Shown here in pieces: positions 13,843 through 15,094 of a stretch of DNA of 15,094 bases (position 1 is the stretch's first letter; each line of letters opens with the position of its first letter). The position numbers were made by a program, and so were the translations under genes. Origin of the DNA: Ruminococcaceae bacterium UBA1865 (GTDB lineage Bacteria > Bacillota > Clostridia > Oscillospirales > Acutalibacteraceae); assembly GCA_002338255.1 (NCBI GenBank), contig DDHX01000060.1, positions 58,041 to 73,134 of the forward strand. Direction: 5' to 3'. The notes under the pieces are model-generated. The model was not told where the DNA came from and ran no database searches. It worked only from the letters and a program-made list of their open reading frames with translations.

Positions 13843-15094
13843 ATGTATGATATGAAATCAAAAAACGCTGAGGATTTTATCAACGACGAAGAGATACTTG
13901 ATTCGCTAAAGTTTGCAAATAAAAACAAGAATAACCGTGTGCTAATTGATGAAATCATTGAGAAAGCAAAACACATGAAGGGCATTTCTCATCGGGAGGC
14001 CGCCGTCCTTCTGGAATGTGACCTTGAAGATGAAAACGAGAAAATTCATCAGCTTGCCATGGAGATAAAGCAAAGATTTTACGGAAATCGCATTGTGATG
14101 TTCGCACCGCTTTATCTTTCCAATTATTGCGTAAACGGCTGCGTCTATTGCCCCTATCATTATCAAAACACCCATATCTGCCGCAAAAAGCTGACGCAGG
14201 ACGAAATAAAAAATGAAGTCATCGCGCTGCAGGACATGGGTCACAAGCGTTTAGCCCTTGAAACAGGAGAAGACCCTGTGAACAATCCCATTGAGTACAT
14301 TCTGGAAAGTATTCAAACGATTTACTCCATCAAGCATAAAAACGGCGCTATCCGCCGGGTGAATGTCAATATTGCCGCAACGACTGTCGAAAATTACCGC
14401 AAGCTAAAAGAAGCGGGTATCGGCACATACATTCTGTTTCAGGAAACGTATCATAAAAAGAATTACGAAGAGCTGCATCCGGTCGGCCCCAAGCACAATT
14501 ACGCCTATCATACCGAGGCCATGGATCGCGCGATGGAGGGCGGAATAGACGACGTAGGCGTCGGCGTGCTGTTCGGCCTGAATATGTACCGCTATGACTT
14601 TGTCGGCCTTTTGATGCACGCAGAGCATTTGGAAGCGGCAATGGGTGTAGGCCCCCATACAATCAGTGTCCCCCGTATCCGCCCGGCCGAAGACATTGAT
14701 CCAAATACGTTTTCCAATGCCATTTCCGACGATATATTTGCCAAAATTGTCGCCGTTCTTCGCATTACGGTTCCTTATACCGGAATGATTATTTCTACCC
14801 GTGAATCCAAAGCAACAAGAGAAGCCGTTTTGCGGCTTGGCATTACACAAATCAGCGGCGGTTCCCGAACCAGCGTCGGCGGATATGTTGAACCGGAGCC
14901 GGAGGAGGAAAATTCCGCCCAGTTCGATGTTGCCGATACACGCACGCTCGACCAGGTGGTCAACTGGCTTTTGGAATTGGGATATATTCCAAGCTTCTGC
15001 ACCGCGTGTTATCGTGAGGGCAGAACAGGCGACCGTTTTATGGGCCTCGTAAAATCCGGTCAGATTGTAAACTGCTGCCAGCCAAACGCTCTGC
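13843..15094 (+). CDS. hydG: [FeFe]-hydrogenase maturase HydG (radical SAM tyrosine lyase), partial at right edge
   Basis: Open to the window end, 417 codons visible of roughly 470 usual. The radical SAM motif CX3CX2C is in LSNYCVNGCVYCPYH (C96, C100, C103). The HydG-specific C-terminal cluster motif CX2CX22C is present as C386, C389 and C412, the site of the auxiliary cluster that carries the labile iron. HydG cleaves tyrosine to p-cresol and dehydroglycine and converts the latter to CO and cyanide, which are loaded on iron to give the synthon used by HydE and HydF. Landmarks LETGEDP, GVGVLFGL and ISGGSRTSVGGY are typical. The ATG at 13843 has AAAGGA 9 nt upstream. An in-frame ATG at 13852 is less well placed. 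hydF is expected further downstream. Confidence 0.95.
   Translation, partial: MYDMKSKNAEDFINDEEILDSLKFANKNKNNRVLIDEIIEKAKHMKGISHREAAVLLECDLEDENEKIHQLAMEIKQRFYGNRIVMFAPLYLSNYCVNGCVYCPYHYQNTHICRKKLTQDEIKNEVIALQDMGHKRLALETGEDPVNNPIEYILESIQTIYSIKHKNGAIRRVNVNIAATTVENYRKLKEAGIGTYILFQETYHKKNYEELHPVGPKHNYAYHTEAMDRAMEGGIDDVGVGVLFGLNMYRYDFVGLLMHAEHLEAAMGVGPHTISVPRIRPAEDIDPNTFSNAISDDIFAKIVAVLRITVPYTGMIISTRESKATREAVLRLGITQISGGSRTSVGGYVEPEPEEENSAQFDVADTRTLDQVVNWLLELGYIPSFCTACYREGRTGDRFMGLVKSGQIVNCCQPNAL

Overview
The window looks like a chromosomal segment of an anaerobic, fermentative low-to-mid GC Firmicute, most likely a Clostridia member of the Oscillospiraceae/Ruminococcaceae type. The grounds are an [FeFe]-hydrogenase maturation operon (TM1266-family protein, HydE, HydG), consensus Gram-positive promoters and AGGAGG-type ribosome binding sites, U-tract terminators, a czcD/NiCo-type riboswitch, and a large secreted protein with C-terminal modules resembling those of clostridial exoproteins. 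The species assignment is inference. I see no insertion sequence, tRNA, rRNA or CRISPR array.

Left half, all on the minus strand. A sugar-use operon (MFS transporter 407..1702, then a glycoside hydrolase family 2 gene that overlaps it by 29 bp and runs off the left edge) has its own promoter. Next come a small flavodoxin-like protein (1773..2255), a 1,484-residue secreted PHP-type metallophosphoesterase mosaic (2490..6944) with its own terminator, and an ABC-F ATPase (7515..9068) with promoter and terminator. The 570-bp gap between the ABC-F gene and the PHP gene holds the ABC-F terminator, a perfect consensus promoter (TTGACA-17-TATAAT) about 390 bp upstream of the PHP gene, two palindromic operator candidates and a possible 26-codon leader ORF.

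Right half, all on the plus strand. A consensus promoter drives a czcD/NiCo metal-sensing riboswitch with a terminator, followed by an 845-residue P-type ATPase that has PEEFP in place of the Ca-pump PEGLP motif. After its terminator, a new promoter makes a roughly 200-nt structured leader that ends in a strong intrinsic terminator just before the TM1266-hydE-hydG operon. hydG has no stop codon before the right edge. I cannot assign this second leader to a known riboswitch class.

The most interesting points are two adjacent attenuator-type RNA leaders, one metal-responsive upstream of an uncharacterised cation pump and one of unknown class upstream of [Fe-S]/radical-SAM hydrogenase maturases. 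Also notable are the modular secreted phosphoesterase and its unusually long, operator-rich leader. Several starts were moved from the longest possible ORF to the one supported by a Shine-Dalgarno site: the flavodoxin, PHP protein, ABC-F, ATPase, TM1266 and HydE genes.
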